From assembly GCA_910588135.1 (NCBI GenBank), contig CAJUOT010000019.1:1-43175 (forward strand): DNA of 43,175 nucleotides. The letters are read 5' to 3'. Origin of the DNA: an uncultured Oscillospiraceae bacterium (GTDB lineage Bacteria; Bacillota; Clostridia; Oscillospirales; Oscillospiraceae). The position numbers were made by a program, and so were the translations under genes. Positions 8,140 to 15,651 of the stretch are shown here, piece after piece; positions within the stretch are counted from its first letter, which is position 1; the number at the start of each line of letters is the position of its first letter. Below the pieces are notes generated by a model. The model made no database searches. It was given only the letters and a program-made list of their open reading frames with translations, and had not been told where the DNA came from.

Positions 8140-9856
8140 ATGCCGCTAGGGTAAACAGGGAGTAGAAGAAACCTTTTTGCTCCATGAGCTGATGGAATGT
8201 CCCGCGCTCTTGAATACGGCCGTTTCGCATGACGACAATCTCATCGTATTGGGTCATGAGGGTTTCCTCCAGCCGGTGGGTGACCACCACCCGGATAAGG
8301 CCGTCCAGACGGAGGATGGCGTCGGTGACGGCGAAGGCGGTCTGGTTGTCCAGGGAGGCGGTGGCCTCGTCCAGCAGCAGCACCGGTGCGCCCCGCAGCA
8401 GGCACCGGGCGATGGACACCCGCTGACGCTCGCCGCCGGACAGGCCCACGCCGTTTTCTCCGCAGCGGTACTCCTCCCCCTTCTGGGCGAGAAGCTCCAA
8501 CAGGCCGGAGCGCTTTACAGCGCTCTCCACCTGGCTGTCCGGGAAGTCCCGGAACATGGTGATGTTGCGGCGGATGGTGTCGTCAAACAGGAACACGCTC
8601 TGGCCGATGAGGCTCATCAGATCGTACAGGCTGTCGGTGTCCACCTCCCGCAACTCTCTGCCGTCGATGGTGATGGAGCCGCTGTAACTGTCATAGGCGC
8701 CCATGAGCAGGTTGAGCAGGGTGGACTTGCCTGACCCGGAGCCGCCCACGACGGCGTACTTTTTCCCCGGCTCCAGCCGAAGAGAGATGTCCCGAAGCAC
8801 CGGCTGATCTGCCTCGTAGCCGAAGGTCACGTTGTCCAGAACGATGGCCTCCTCCAGCACCGGGGGAATGGCCTCGCCGACGCGCCCGGCGTTCTCCTCA
8901 GTGACCTGGGCCAGCTTTTCCACCAGCGCCTTCGCCGCCTTGCGGCCCGCCCAGAACTGGGGAACCACTTGGATGGGGCTGAGGACATTATTACAAAGGT
9001 TAACGATGATGATAACCGTTCCAGCGGTGATATCTCCCCGGATGGACAGGAATGCGCCCAGAAGAAAGACGCCCAGCTGAACCAGGGTGCCGCAGAAATT
9101 CGCGCAGGATACCAGGGAAAAGTCCCACCAGCGCCGGTGAGCCTTGGCCTCTTCCGCGCAGGTGCTGGCGGCGTGGAAAAGGACTTGGGCCTCTCCTTCC
9201 GCTTTGAAACTTTTGATCACCGAGAAGCCGGAGAGAAGGTCCTTTACCTGGGTGACAAAGCGCTCATTGCGGTCGCTGACCGTCTTTTCCCGGCGGGTCA
9301 GCTCCCCGCCCATGAGCACCGATACCGCGATGGGCAGCAGGCTGAACAGGATAGCGGCGGCGGCCAGCGGAGGGCTGAAAATGAACATCATCCCCAAGGC
9401 GGTTACAAAGGACGCGCAGTGGTACAGCAGGAGGAAGGAGCGGTTGAGGTAGTTTTCCTCAACAGTGTTTACGTCATTGGTGAGTACCGAGATGTAGCGG
9501 CCTGTGTTTTCCCGGGAAAAGGCGCTGATGCTCTTTTTCGAAAGATTCTGAAAGGCCAGCGCTTTGTACTGAACGAGAGCTTTTTTTGTGAAGCTTGTAC
9601 GAATTCGGTAGACAGCCAGGTCAAGGGCCAGACTGAGTGGCAGAAACACGGCGCTGAAGCGTATCAGCTCCCATAAGTGTTGGACATCCCTGGTGGCTAT
9701 GATATCGAGGATTGCCCCCAGTATCCAGGAGATGACCAGAAAGCACAGGGTTTTCAGCCCCATCAAGACCATGCCCAAGGCAAAGCGCAGATGGTTATCC
9801 TGGTAAAAAGCCTGGTAGTATTGCCGGGCGGCGGGGTTTTTGGCTGCTTTCATCAT
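8138..9856 (-). CDS. ABC exporter, fused transmembrane and ATPase domains
   Basis: This is a half-size ABC exporter of the MdlB/lipid-multidrug type that would act as a dimer in the cytoplasmic membrane. Residues ~20-300 hold about six transmembrane segments (MVLMGLKTLCFLVISWILGA; FVTALGMMFIFSPPLAAAAI; GTVIIIVNLCNNVL). The nucleotide-binding domain has Walker A GGSGSGKST, signature LSGGERQRVSIARCLL, Walker B VLLLDEATASLD and the switch His in VVTHRLEE. The ATG at 9856 is chosen because it overlaps the upstream stop (ATGA) and follows GGAAGGAAG; it gives 572 aa. Coupling to the XRE regulator upstream suggests that regulator controls the exporter. The substrate is unknown. Confidence 0.9.
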   Translation of the reverse strand: MMKAAKNPAARQYYQAFYQDNHLRFALGMVLMGLKTLCFLVISWILGAILDIIATRDVQHLWELIRFSAVFLPLSLALDLAVYRIRTSFTKKALVQYKALAFQNLSKKSISAFSRENTGRYISVLTNDVNTVEENYLNRSFLLLYHCASFVTALGMMFIFSPPLAAAAILFSLLPIAVSVLMGGELTRREKTVSDRNERFVTQVKDLLSGFSVIKSFKAEGEAQVLFHAASTCAEEAKAHRRWWDFSLVSCANFCGTLVQLGVFLLGAFLSIRGDITAGTVIIIVNLCNNVLSPIQVVPQFWAGRKAAKALVEKLAQVTEENAGRVGEAIPPVLEEAIVLDNVTFGYEADQPVLRDISLRLEPGKKYAVVGGSGSGKSTLLNLLMGAYDSYSGSITIDGRELREVDTDSLYDLMSLIGQSVFLFDDTIRRNITMFRDFPDSQVESAVKRSGLLELLAQKGEEYRCGENGVGLSGGERQRVSIARCLLRGAPVLLLDEATASLDNQTAFAVTDAILRLDGLIRVVVTHRLEETLMTQYDEIVVMRNGRIQERGTFHQLMEQKGFFYSLFTLAA

Positions 9857-10740
9857 TTGGTGTCTTCCTTCCTGCCCCCCTGCGGCCTGCGCAGCAGAGG
9901 GGACTTGCGGGTAATCCATTGGATGTAAAAGGCCATGTCTTTTTCAATCAGGCAGCGGCCCATCAACATAAAGGGGATGAAGGCGAAATTTTCATTTATG
10001 ATATAGGTGTCAATCATGCCGGAGGCCAGTTCCATCTCCAGCTTTTTGAGGAGATGAATGCCGCACATCTCCTCAAAAAGCGCGGTGACCTCCTCCGTGG
10101 GCAGGTCCAGGCGGGCGGCTGCCGCCTCCGCCACGATATAGTGCTCCTTCTCGCTGTAAAGCAGCTCCAGCAGTTCTAGGCAGTTTGGGCGCGCCAGAAC
10201 GGTAAAGAGCTTTCGGTAGTCGCTGTTCTGGGCAAAGTAGGCCGCCCAGCCGGCCTCCGGCTCCGGGGTGATCGTCATAAAGGAGAACTCTTCACTGACC
10301 GTACCGAACAGCAATCCCTCCTCAAGCTTGGCCCCGTTGCGCATCAGGAGAAAGGGTTCTCCCGCTTCGTCCGGCAGGGTGCAGCGGATAGGAAATTGAA
10401 TCGGCTCGCTCAAAATGCCGGGGGGCATCATCGTTTGGGTGGCCTGGAACAGCATCCGGCAGATAGTGTCCAACCGTTTTCCCTCCGGCTGGGAGGTGAT
10501 GTAGCGGCAGGCCAGATGTAATATGTCCTCCGCTGCGTCCCGCTCCCGGCCGAACAGGGTGTCGATGCTCACCCCCAGACGGTCGGCCAGAGCGGGGAGC
10601 AGTTCCACGTCGGGCGCGCCGCCCTTTTCCCACTTGCTCACCGCTTGGGCGGACACCCCCACCCGCTGGCCCAGCTGCTCCTGGGTGAGGCCGCGCTCCT
10701 TCCGCAGCTCCGCGATGCGCTCGCTCAACACGTTCGCCAT
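9853..10740 (-). CDS. XRE-family regulator with a large C-terminal domain
   Basis: Residues ~5-62 are a Cro/CI-type helix-turn-helix (RIAELRKERGLTQEQLGQRV, then GVSAQAVSKWEKG and ALADRLGVSIDTLFG). The remaining ~230 residues are not a domain I can name. The segment LARPNCLELLELLYSEKEHYIVAEAAAARLDLPTEEVTALFEEM, quoted here across its helices, resembles a winged-helix fold and may be a second DNA- or ligand-binding unit. The start follows GAGGTGATCTC and a strong promoter. The stop overlaps the ABC exporter start, so regulator and exporter are translationally coupled, the usual arrangement for an autoregulated export system. The promoter sits inside an inverted repeat at 10764-10825 that may be its operator. 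Confidence 0.85.
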   Translation of the reverse strand: MANVLSERIAELRKERGLTQEQLGQRVGVSAQAVSKWEKGGAPDVELLPALADRLGVSIDTLFGRERDAAEDILHLACRYITSQPEGKRLDTICRMLFQATQTMMPPGILSEPIQFPIRCTLPDEAGEPFLLMRNGAKLEEGLLFGTVSEEFSFMTITPEPEAGWAAYFAQNSDYRKLFTVLARPNCLELLELLYSEKEHYIVAEAAAARLDLPTEEVTALFEEMCGIHLLKKLEMELASGMIDTYIINENFAFIPFMLMGRCLIEKDMAFYIQWITRKSPLLRRPQGGRKEDTK

Positions 10741-10763
10741 GAGATCACCTCAATTCGCTTGGT

Positions 10764-10825
10764 GGTTGTATTATAGCAAAAACATCAGTTGAATACAATG
10801 GCGGTAATTTTGCTAAAAATCAACC
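10764..10825. repeat. Imperfect inverted repeat around the XRE/ABC exporter promoter
   Basis: Arms at 10764-10781 and 10808-10825 are 18 nt each and match as inverted copies in 15 of 18 positions, with 26 nt between them. The arms cover the -10 element and flank the -35. This is where an autorepressor would bind, and a dimeric Cro/CI protein encoded by the first gene is the obvious candidate. Confidence 0.55.
10770..10798 (-). promoter_or_regulatory. SigA-type promoter of the XRE-ABC exporter operon
   Basis: On the minus strand, TTGTAT (10793-10798) and TATAAT (10770-10775) are separated by 17 nt, about 30 nt before the ATG. Confidence 0.8.
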
Positions 10826-10841
10826 AATGATTGAAGGAATA

Positions 10842-10878
10842 TAAAAATATCGTCGGGTTTGGAACAACCCGACGATAT
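10842..10878 (-). terminator. Intrinsic terminator of the Gly-repeat XRE gene
   Basis: A 13-bp perfect stem (10847-10859 with 10866-10878) with a 6-nt loop is followed on the minus strand by a T-rich run. It lies directly after the stop at 10882. Confidence 0.88.
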
Positions 10879-10881
10879 GTA

Positions 10882-11703
10882 TTAGTCCAATAGAAGACGG
10901 ATGCAGTATTTCAGTGTCCAGAGTACGATGGCGGGCACACCCTGACAGGCTTGGTCTAGCGCCTGAACGGCCTCGGTGACCTGGGCGCCTTTCATACCGG
11001 GCAGGATAATAGCCCTTGGCCCATCTACGTGCAGGCCGATGGCGAGGGGGGCGCTGGCCACATTGCCAACAGCGATTTCTGTGGCGGCTGCCACGCCCCC
11101 GGCGGCATAGACCCCACTGGCCACGCCGCCCACCGCCAGCCAGCCCAGGGCCACGCCGCCCCAGGCCAATATGCCGACCGCTACACCGCCGACGGACACT
11201 GCGCCCAGGCAAAACCCACCCAGGGCCAGCAGCAGCCCAAGGCTCACCCCGCCCAGAGTGAACAGTCCGGCGGCCAACCCACCCAAGGCGACCACCCCGG
11301 TGGCAATGTTCCCCACGGCGATGATTCCTCGGGCCCAGCAGTTTCTAGTGCCCACATTGACGTGGATCAGAGGCAGGCCGAACAGGGTGCGCTTGCTCTT
11401 ATACTCGTAGTGCCGGCCCTCGTGGTAATAGTGGTGGATCACGGTGGCGGATGGCTGGGGCGAGCCGACGGATTCACCTTCCAGCGGGGGAGGGGGACAA
11501 GCGGGTTCCCGGCCTGTTACCAAATAGTCCAGGGTGACGTGGAAATAATCCGCCAATAAAACAAGGTTGTCCATATCCGGGCGGGATGTGCCCGCCTCCC
11601 ATTTCTGAACCGCCTGACGAGAGAGCCCAAGAAGGTTGGCAAGCTCCTCCTGGGACAGCCCCGCATGACGGCGAAGCTCAAATAAACGATCCCGAAAATC
11701 CAT
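10882..11703 (-). CDS. XRE-family HTH protein with glycine-rich decapeptide-repeat tail
   Basis: Residues 1-65 are a Cro/CI helix-turn-helix (LFELRRHAGLSQEELANLLG, LSRQAVQKWEAGTSRPDMDN). A linker with a His/Tyr patch (HHYYHEGRHYEY, residues 90-101) follows. Residues ~126-217 are about nine copies of a ten-residue unit of the form G-h-h-A-h-G-G-V-A-h, where h is hydrophobic, with little charge. The C-terminal ~55 residues look globular. The repeat could be a small solenoid or a membrane-associating segment; it is too glycine-rich and regular for ordinary transmembrane helices. The start at 11703 follows GGGAGGTATCACA. Similar HTH-plus-Gly-repeat proteins occur in Clostridia without a known function. 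It diverges from deoC. Confidence 0.85.
   Translation of the reverse strand: MDFRDRLFELRRHAGLSQEELANLLGLSRQAVQKWEAGTSRPDMDNLVLLADYFHVTLDYLVTGREPACPPPPLEGESVGSPQPSATVIHHYYHEGRHYEYKSKRTLFGLPLIHVNVGTRNCWARGIIAVGNIATGVVALGGLAAGLFTLGGVSLGLLLALGGFCLGAVSVGGVAVGILAWGGVALGWLAVGGVASGVYAAGGVAAATEIAVGNVASAPLAIGLHVDGPRAIILPGMKGAQVTEAVQALDQACQGVPAIVLWTLKYCIRLLLD
11053..11328 (-). repeat. 30-bp-period coding repeat (Gly-rich decapeptides)
   Basis: About nine tandem degenerate 30-bp units encode residues ~126-217 of the HTH protein. GGC/GGG-GTG/GCC-type codons recur every 30 bp. The units have diverged at the DNA level, so the array is old and kept by protein-level selection. Confidence 0.75.
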
Positions 11704-11749
11704 TGTGATACCTCCCATAAAAACTGTCCGGCGCCTTGAGGACAGCATT

Positions 11750-11778
11750 ATCATAGCAGAACTTGACTGACCCGGCAA
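11750..11778 (-). promoter_or_regulatory. SigA-type promoter of the Gly-repeat HTH gene
   Basis: On the minus strand, TTGCCG (11773-11778) and TATGAT (11750-11755) are separated by 17 nt, about 47 nt before the ATG. Confidence 0.7.
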
Positions 11779-11849
11779 CCAAGAAGAGTATCCAATGTGA
11801 CAACTGCCGGTTGCGGCGGCGAAAAATCAAGATGGAACCGGGGATTGCC

Positions 11850-11878
11850 TTGCTTTTTGAGTTTGCTTATAGTACAAT
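11850..11878 (+). promoter_or_regulatory. SigA-type promoter of deoC
   Basis: TTGCTT (11850-11855) and TACAAT (11873-11878) have 17-nt spacing, 31 nt before the deoC ATG. No DeoR-type operator was recognised nearby. Confidence 0.75.
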
Positions 11879-11909
11879 AAAGCTACATTAAACATATGAG
11901 GTGATTCCA

Positions 11910-12575
11910 ATGGACAACAAGACGATTCTGGCCGCTGTGGACCACACCCTTCTCACCCAGACCGCCACTTGGGAGGAGATCAAACAGATCTGTGACGACG
12001 GGGCCGCCTATGGGTGCGCCAGCGTGTGCATCCCGGCCAGCTACGTGAAGCGGGCGGCGGAGTACTTGGGAGGCAAGCTCCCTGTGTGTACGGTCATCGG
12101 TTTCCCCAACGGCTACTCCACCACCGCCGTCAAGGTGTTTGAGACAAAGGACGCCATCGCCAACGGGGCCAGAGAAATCGACATGGTTATCAACATCGGC
12201 TGGGCCAAGGATGGCCGCTGGGACGACCTGCTGGCCGAGATTAAAGCGGTGAAAGCGGCCTGCGGCAGTCTGGTGCTCAAGGTCATCATTGAGACCTGCC
12301 TGCTCACCGACGAGGAGAAGGTAAAGCTGTGCCAGATCGTATCGGACAGCGGAGCGGACTACATCAAGACCTCCACCGGCTTTTCCACCGCCGGGGCCAC
12401 AAGGGAGGATGTGGCCCTGTTCAAGACCAACGTGGCCTCCCACGTGAAGATTAAAGCGGCGGGAGGCATCTCCAGCCTCCAGGATGCGGCGGACTTTCTG
12501 GCACTGGGGGCGGACCGGCTGGGCACCAGCCGCATCGTCAAATTGGTGAAAGGACAGACCGCCCAGGGGTATTGA
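11910..12575 (+). CDS. deoC: Deoxyribose-phosphate aldolase
   Basis: The enzyme cleaves 2-deoxyribose-5-phosphate to glyceraldehyde-3-phosphate and acetaldehyde, the last step of deoxynucleoside catabolism. It is a class I aldolase of 221 aa. The Schiff-base lysine is Lys153 in YIKTSTGF, with Asp91 (EIDMVINIG) and Lys182 (HVKIKAAGG) completing the catalytic set by comparison with the E. coli enzyme. The ATG at 11910 follows GAGGTGATTCC; a GTG at 11901 is in frame but lacks a ribosome-binding site. The next genes encode a nucleoside-type ABC importer, so imported deoxynucleosides are the likely source of its substrate. A deoxyribomutase is not in the window. Confidence 0.96.
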   Translation: MDNKTILAAVDHTLLTQTATWEEIKQICDDGAAYGCASVCIPASYVKRAAEYLGGKLPVCTVIGFPNGYSTTAVKVFETKDAIANGAREIDMVINIGWAKDGRWDDLLAEIKAVKAACGSLVLKVIIETCLLTDEEKVKLCQIVSDSGADYIKTSTGFSTAGATREDVALFKTNVASHVKIKAAGGISSLQDAADFLALGADRLGTSRIVKLVKGQTAQGY

Positions 12576-12627
12576 TGTGCAAATAGCCGAAAAATGTAAA
12601 AAACCCCATGGCAGAGGTAAATAGTCC

Positions 12628-12656
12628 TTGTGTTTTCCAGCCGGACGCGATATAAT
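12628..12656 (+). promoter_or_regulatory. SigA-type promoter of the BMP lipoprotein gene
   Basis: TTGTGT (12628-12633) and a perfect TATAAT (12651-12656) have 17-nt spacing. The -35 region CCTTGTGTTTT is identical, over 11 nt, to that of the promoter at 13951-13979 in front of the ATPase gene. Confidence 0.85.
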
Positions 12657-12661
12657 GGGCA

Positions 12662-12735
12662 CGTCCGAAAGGCGGGGGGCTTAGTACTAGGCCCCGCTTT
12701 TTGCGGACGAGGAGCGAGGACGGTTCTGCCGTCCG
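12662..12735 (+). promoter_or_regulatory. Structured 5' leader of the BMP gene with alternative pairings
   Basis: The leader starts about at the predicted transcription start. A 10-bp G-rich hairpin (12668-12677 with 12692-12701) ends in TTTTT at 12698-12702 and resembles an intrinsic terminator. It is enclosed by a helix of CGTCCG (12662-12667) with CGGACG (12704-12709). The same CGTCCG recurs at 12730-12735, so CGGACG can pair with either copy. A second hairpin (12718-12723 with 12729-12734) competes for the downstream copy. This is the layout of an attenuator or riboswitch. It matches no riboswitch class I recognise, and the hairpin could simply be the deoC terminator. Confidence 0.5.
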
Positions 12736-12769
12736 GAACAGATGAAAAAGAAGAAAGGATGAAATTGCA

Positions 12770-13873
12770 ATGAAGAAGATCCTTGCGATGCTGCTGGCCA
12801 TGGCCATGGCGTTCAGTCTGGCCGCCTGCGGCAGCGGCAAACCCAGCAGTGGTGGCGCGGATGACATCCCCGACACCATGACCTCCGAGGACGGCAAGTA
12901 TCAGGTGGCCTTCGTCACCGACGTAGGCCGGTTGAAGGACAAGTCCTTCAACCAGGGCACCTTCGACGGCGTGAAGCTGTACGCCAACGCCAACAAGAAG
13001 AGCTACAAGTACTACCAGCCCGCCAATGGCGACCAGGCCACTGACGACGACCGCTATGACGCCATGAAGTTTGCCGTGGAGGGCGGCGCTGAGGTAGTGG
13101 TGTGCGCCGGCTTTATGCAGGGCACTGCGCTGGAGAAGGCCGCCAAGGAGTTCCCCGATGTGAAGTTTGTGTTCATCGACGGCTGGTCCCTGGGCCTGGA
13201 CAACGTGGTGGGCATTGCCTTTAACGAGCACGAGTGCGGCTATTTCGCCGGATACGCTGTGGTCAAGGAAGGCTATGAGAAGCTGGGCTTCTCCGGCGGC
13301 GGCGGTGGCACCAACGACGCCTGCTGCCGGTATGGCTACGGCTTTGTGCAGGGCGCCAATGCAGCTGCTGCCGAGATGGGCAAGACTGTGGAAATCAACT
13401 ACTCTTGGGAGTACGGCGCCACCTTCACCGCCTCCACTGAGCTGCAGACTATGATTTCCGGCTGGTACCAGGGCGGCACCCAGGTGGTCTTTGCCTGCGG
13501 CGGTTCCATGTTCCAGTCTATCTCCGCCGCCGCCGCTTCCCATGACGGCCTGGTGGTGGGCGTGGACGTGGACCAGTCCAGCCAGTCTGAGACTGTTATC
13601 ACCTCTGCTATGAAGGGCCTGGCCGACGCGGCCCAGTGGGCCATCACCAAGGCGTTTGACGGCACTTGGAGCGAGATCGGCAATTCCGCCGTCTCCCTGG
13701 GCGCAAAGGACAACGCCACCGGTCTGCCCACCGACACCTGGAGCCTGAAGAACTACAAGGTCGAGGACTATGAGAAGCAGTTCAAGGACGTTGTGGACGG
13801 CAAGCTGGTGATCGACGCCGACTTCAATAATCTGGAGCAGGCTTGGTCTAACGTGACCCTGAATATCATTTAA
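12770..13873 (+). CDS. BMP-family nucleoside-binding lipoprotein
   Basis: This is the substrate-binding component of an ABC importer of the BMP/PnrA-BmpA family, whose studied members bind purine or other nucleosides. The signal peptide (MKKILAMLLAMAMAFSLAAC) ends in a lipobox with Cys20, so the protein is tethered to the outer face of the membrane. A Ser/Gly linker follows, then the BMP domain, with YQVAFVTDVGRLKDKSFNQG typical of the family start, then VVCAGFMQGTALEKAAKEFP. It is 367 aa, standard. It follows AGAAAGGATG and a complex leader. A strong terminator after it, plus a fresh promoter before the ATPase, suggests this gene is made in excess over the transporter core. Confidence 0.93.
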   Translation: MKKILAMLLAMAMAFSLAACGSGKPSSGGADDIPDTMTSEDGKYQVAFVTDVGRLKDKSFNQGTFDGVKLYANANKKSYKYYQPANGDQATDDDRYDAMKFAVEGGAEVVVCAGFMQGTALEKAAKEFPDVKFVFIDGWSLGLDNVVGIAFNEHECGYFAGYAVVKEGYEKLGFSGGGGGTNDACCRYGYGFVQGANAAAAEMGKTVEINYSWEYGATFTASTELQTMISGWYQGGTQVVFACGGSMFQSISAAAASHDGLVVGVDVDQSSQSETVITSAMKGLADAAQWAITKAFDGTWSEIGNSAVSLGAKDNATGLPTDTWSLKNYKVEDYEKQFKDVVDGKLVIDADFNNLEQAWSNVTLNII

Positions 13874-13895
13874 AAGTTTCGAAATTGACCCCTTG

Positions 13896-13928
13896 CGGGC
13901 GGGATGCACAGCGTCCCGCCCGTTTTTT
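13896..13928 (+). terminator. Intrinsic terminator after the BMP lipoprotein gene
   Basis: A stem CGGGCGGGA (13896-13904) with TCCCGCCCG (13914-13922), extended by pairing in the loop, is followed by TTTTTT. It separates lipoprotein expression from the ATPase/permease genes. Confidence 0.92.
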
Positions 13929-13950
13929 ATGAACGGGAGAAAGAATCCCC

Positions 13951-13979
13951 TTGTGTTTTTGTCGAACATCAGGTATAAT
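13951..13979 (+). promoter_or_regulatory. SigA-type promoter of the ATPase-permease operon
   Basis: TTGTGT (13951-13956) and TATAAT (13974-13979) have 17-nt spacing. The -35 region is shared with the BMP promoter at 12628-12656. The transcript would begin next to a small hairpin, GGGCT (13990-13994) with AGCCC (14003-14007). Confidence 0.85.
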
Positions 13980-14035
13980 CAACATAATAGGGCTTTTTGA
14001 ACAGCCCGGTGTTGACATTTCAGACAGGAAGCGGG

Positions 14036-15595
14036 ATGAGGACGATGGAAGCTGAGAACATCATTGAGATGCTCCATATTACCAAAAAATTTCCCGGTAT
14101 CATCGCCAACGATGATATCACCCTCCAGCTCCGCCGGGGGGAGATCCACGCCCTCTTGGGGGAGAACGGGGCGGGGAAGTCCACGCTGATGAGCGTACTG
14201 TTCGGGCTGTACCAGCCAGAGGCGGGGACTATCAGGAAGAACGGACAGGAGGTCAGGATCAACAACCCCAACGATGCCACTGACTTGGGCATCGGCATGG
14301 TCCACCAGCATTTCAAGCTTATTGAGGTGTTTACGGTACTGGATAACATTATCCTTGGGGCAGAGACCACCAGAGCGGGTTTTCTCCAGAAGAAGGAGGC
14401 CAGGGCCAAGGTGGAGGCCCTGTCGGAGCGTTACGGCCTCAAGGTGGACCTGGACGCCAAGGTGGAGGACATCACCGTGGGGATGCAGCAGCGGGTGGAG
14501 ATCCTCAAGATGCTCTACCGGGACAATGAGATCCTCATCTTCGACGAGCCCACAGCCGTCCTCACGCCCAAGGAGATTGATGAGCTGATGGCCACCATGC
14601 GGGAGTTTGCCAAGGAGGGAAAATCCATTCTGTTCATCTCCCACAAGCTCAACGAGATCATGGCGGTGTCCGACCGGGTGACGGTGCTGCGCAAGGGCAA
14701 GTATATCGGCACAGTGGATACCAAGGACACGGATAAGCAGGCCCTGTCCAATATGATGGTGGGCCGCCCGGTGCAGCTGGAGGTTACGAAGGAGCCTGCC
14801 AAGCCTACGGAGACGGTGCTTGCGGTAGACGGCCTGTGCGTTCCCTCCAGGAACCACAAAAAGAACGCGGTAAACCATGTGTCTTTCCGGGCCAGGGCAG
14901 GGGAGATCCTGTGCATTGCCGGCATCGACGGCAACGGTCAGACAGAGCTGATTCATGGTCTGACGGGGCTGGAAAAAAGTTCCGGAGGCACCGTTACCCT
15001 GTGCGGGGAGGATATCTCTCGCGCCTCCATCAAGCACCGGGGAGAGAATATGAGCCATATCCCGGAGGACCGGCACAAACACGGTTTGGTGCTGGATTTC
15101 ACCCTGGAGCAGAATCTGGTGCTCCAGCGGTTCAATGAGAAACGGTTCCAGAGATACGGTTTTATCAACCAGGGGGCGGTGCGGGAATACGCCCAGTTGC
15201 TCATTGAGCAGTACGATGTGCGCTCTGGCCAGGGGCCGGTGACCACTGCCCGTTCCATGTCCGGTGGAAACCAGCAGAAGGCCATCATTGCCCGGGAGGT
15301 GGACCGGGAAAAGCCTCTCATCGTGGCCGTTCAGCCTACCCGGGGTTTGGACGTGGGAGCCATTGAGTATATCCACAGCCAGCTGGTGGCGGAGCGGGAC
15401 AAGGGCCGTGCCGTTCTCCTGATCAGCCTGGAGCTGGATGAGGTGATGAGCCTGTCGGACCGCATTCTGGTGATGTATGAAGGCGAAATTGTGGGCGAGC
15501 TGGACCCCAAGCAGACCACGGTACAGGAGCTGGGACTCTATATGTCAGGGGCCAAACGGATGGACATGAACAGGAAGGAGGAGATGGGCGCATGA
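14036..15595 (+). CDS. Nucleoside ABC importer ATPase (NupA/YufO-like), two fused nucleotide-binding domains
   Basis: This 519-aa cytoplasmic ATPase powers the nucleoside importer. The first domain is complete: Walker A GENGAGKST (residues 42-50), Q-loop MVHQHFKL, signature VGMQQRVEILKML, Walker B ILIFDEPTAVL. In the second domain the Walker A is degenerate (GIDGNGQTEL), the signature is MSGGNQQKAIIAREV, and the Walker B (PLIVAVQPTRGLD) has Gln where the catalytic Glu is expected. This is typical of tandem sugar/nucleoside ABC ATPases, in which one site is degenerate. The ATG at 14036 is used because AGGA precedes it by 6 nt; ATG 14045 is an alternative. A 19-codon micro-ORF overlaps its stop. 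Confidence 0.92.
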   Translation: MRTMEAENIIEMLHITKKFPGIIANDDITLQLRRGEIHALLGENGAGKSTLMSVLFGLYQPEAGTIRKNGQEVRINNPNDATDLGIGMVHQHFKLIEVFTVLDNIILGAETTRAGFLQKKEARAKVEALSERYGLKVDLDAKVEDITVGMQQRVEILKMLYRDNEILIFDEPTAVLTPKEIDELMATMREFAKEGKSILFISHKLNEIMAVSDRVTVLRKGKYIGTVDTKDTDKQALSNMMVGRPVQLEVTKEPAKPTETVLAVDGLCVPSRNHKKNAVNHVSFRARAGEILCIAGIDGNGQTELIHGLTGLEKSSGGTVTLCGEDISRASIKHRGENMSHIPEDRHKHGLVLDFTLEQNLVLQRFNEKRFQRYGFINQGAVREYAQLLIEQYDVRSGQGPVTTARSMSGGNQQKAIIAREVDREKPLIVAVQPTRGLDVGAIEYIHSQLVAERDKGRAVLLISLELDEVMSLSDRILVMYEGEIVGELDPKQTTVQELGLYMSGAKRMDMNRKEEMGA

Positions 15596-15651
15596 GTGTG
15601 AAATACCCGAATCTCGTCCAAATCTATACGGGAGAGGAGGAGGACGCATGA
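15592..15651 (+). CDS. Possible 19-aa coupling micro-ORF between ATPase and permease
   Basis: ATG at 15592 overlaps the ATPase stop (ATGA) and TGA at 15649-15651 overlaps the permease start (ATGA). The ORF encodes MSVKYPNLVQIYTGEEEDA. A Shine-Dalgarno (AGGAAGGAGGAG) precedes it by a normal distance, and another, for the permease, lies in its own 3' part. It bridges a gap of 52 nt so that ribosomes could pass from ATPase to permease without leaving the message. Whether the peptide has a function of its own cannot be told. Confidence 0.4.
   Translation: MSVKYPNLVQIYTGEEEDA

Noticed and set aside
12662..12735. Guanine/adenine-type purine riboswitch in the BMP leader
   Set aside because: The three-way junction and conserved loop sequences of the purine class are not present; only a generic switch-like layout is seen.
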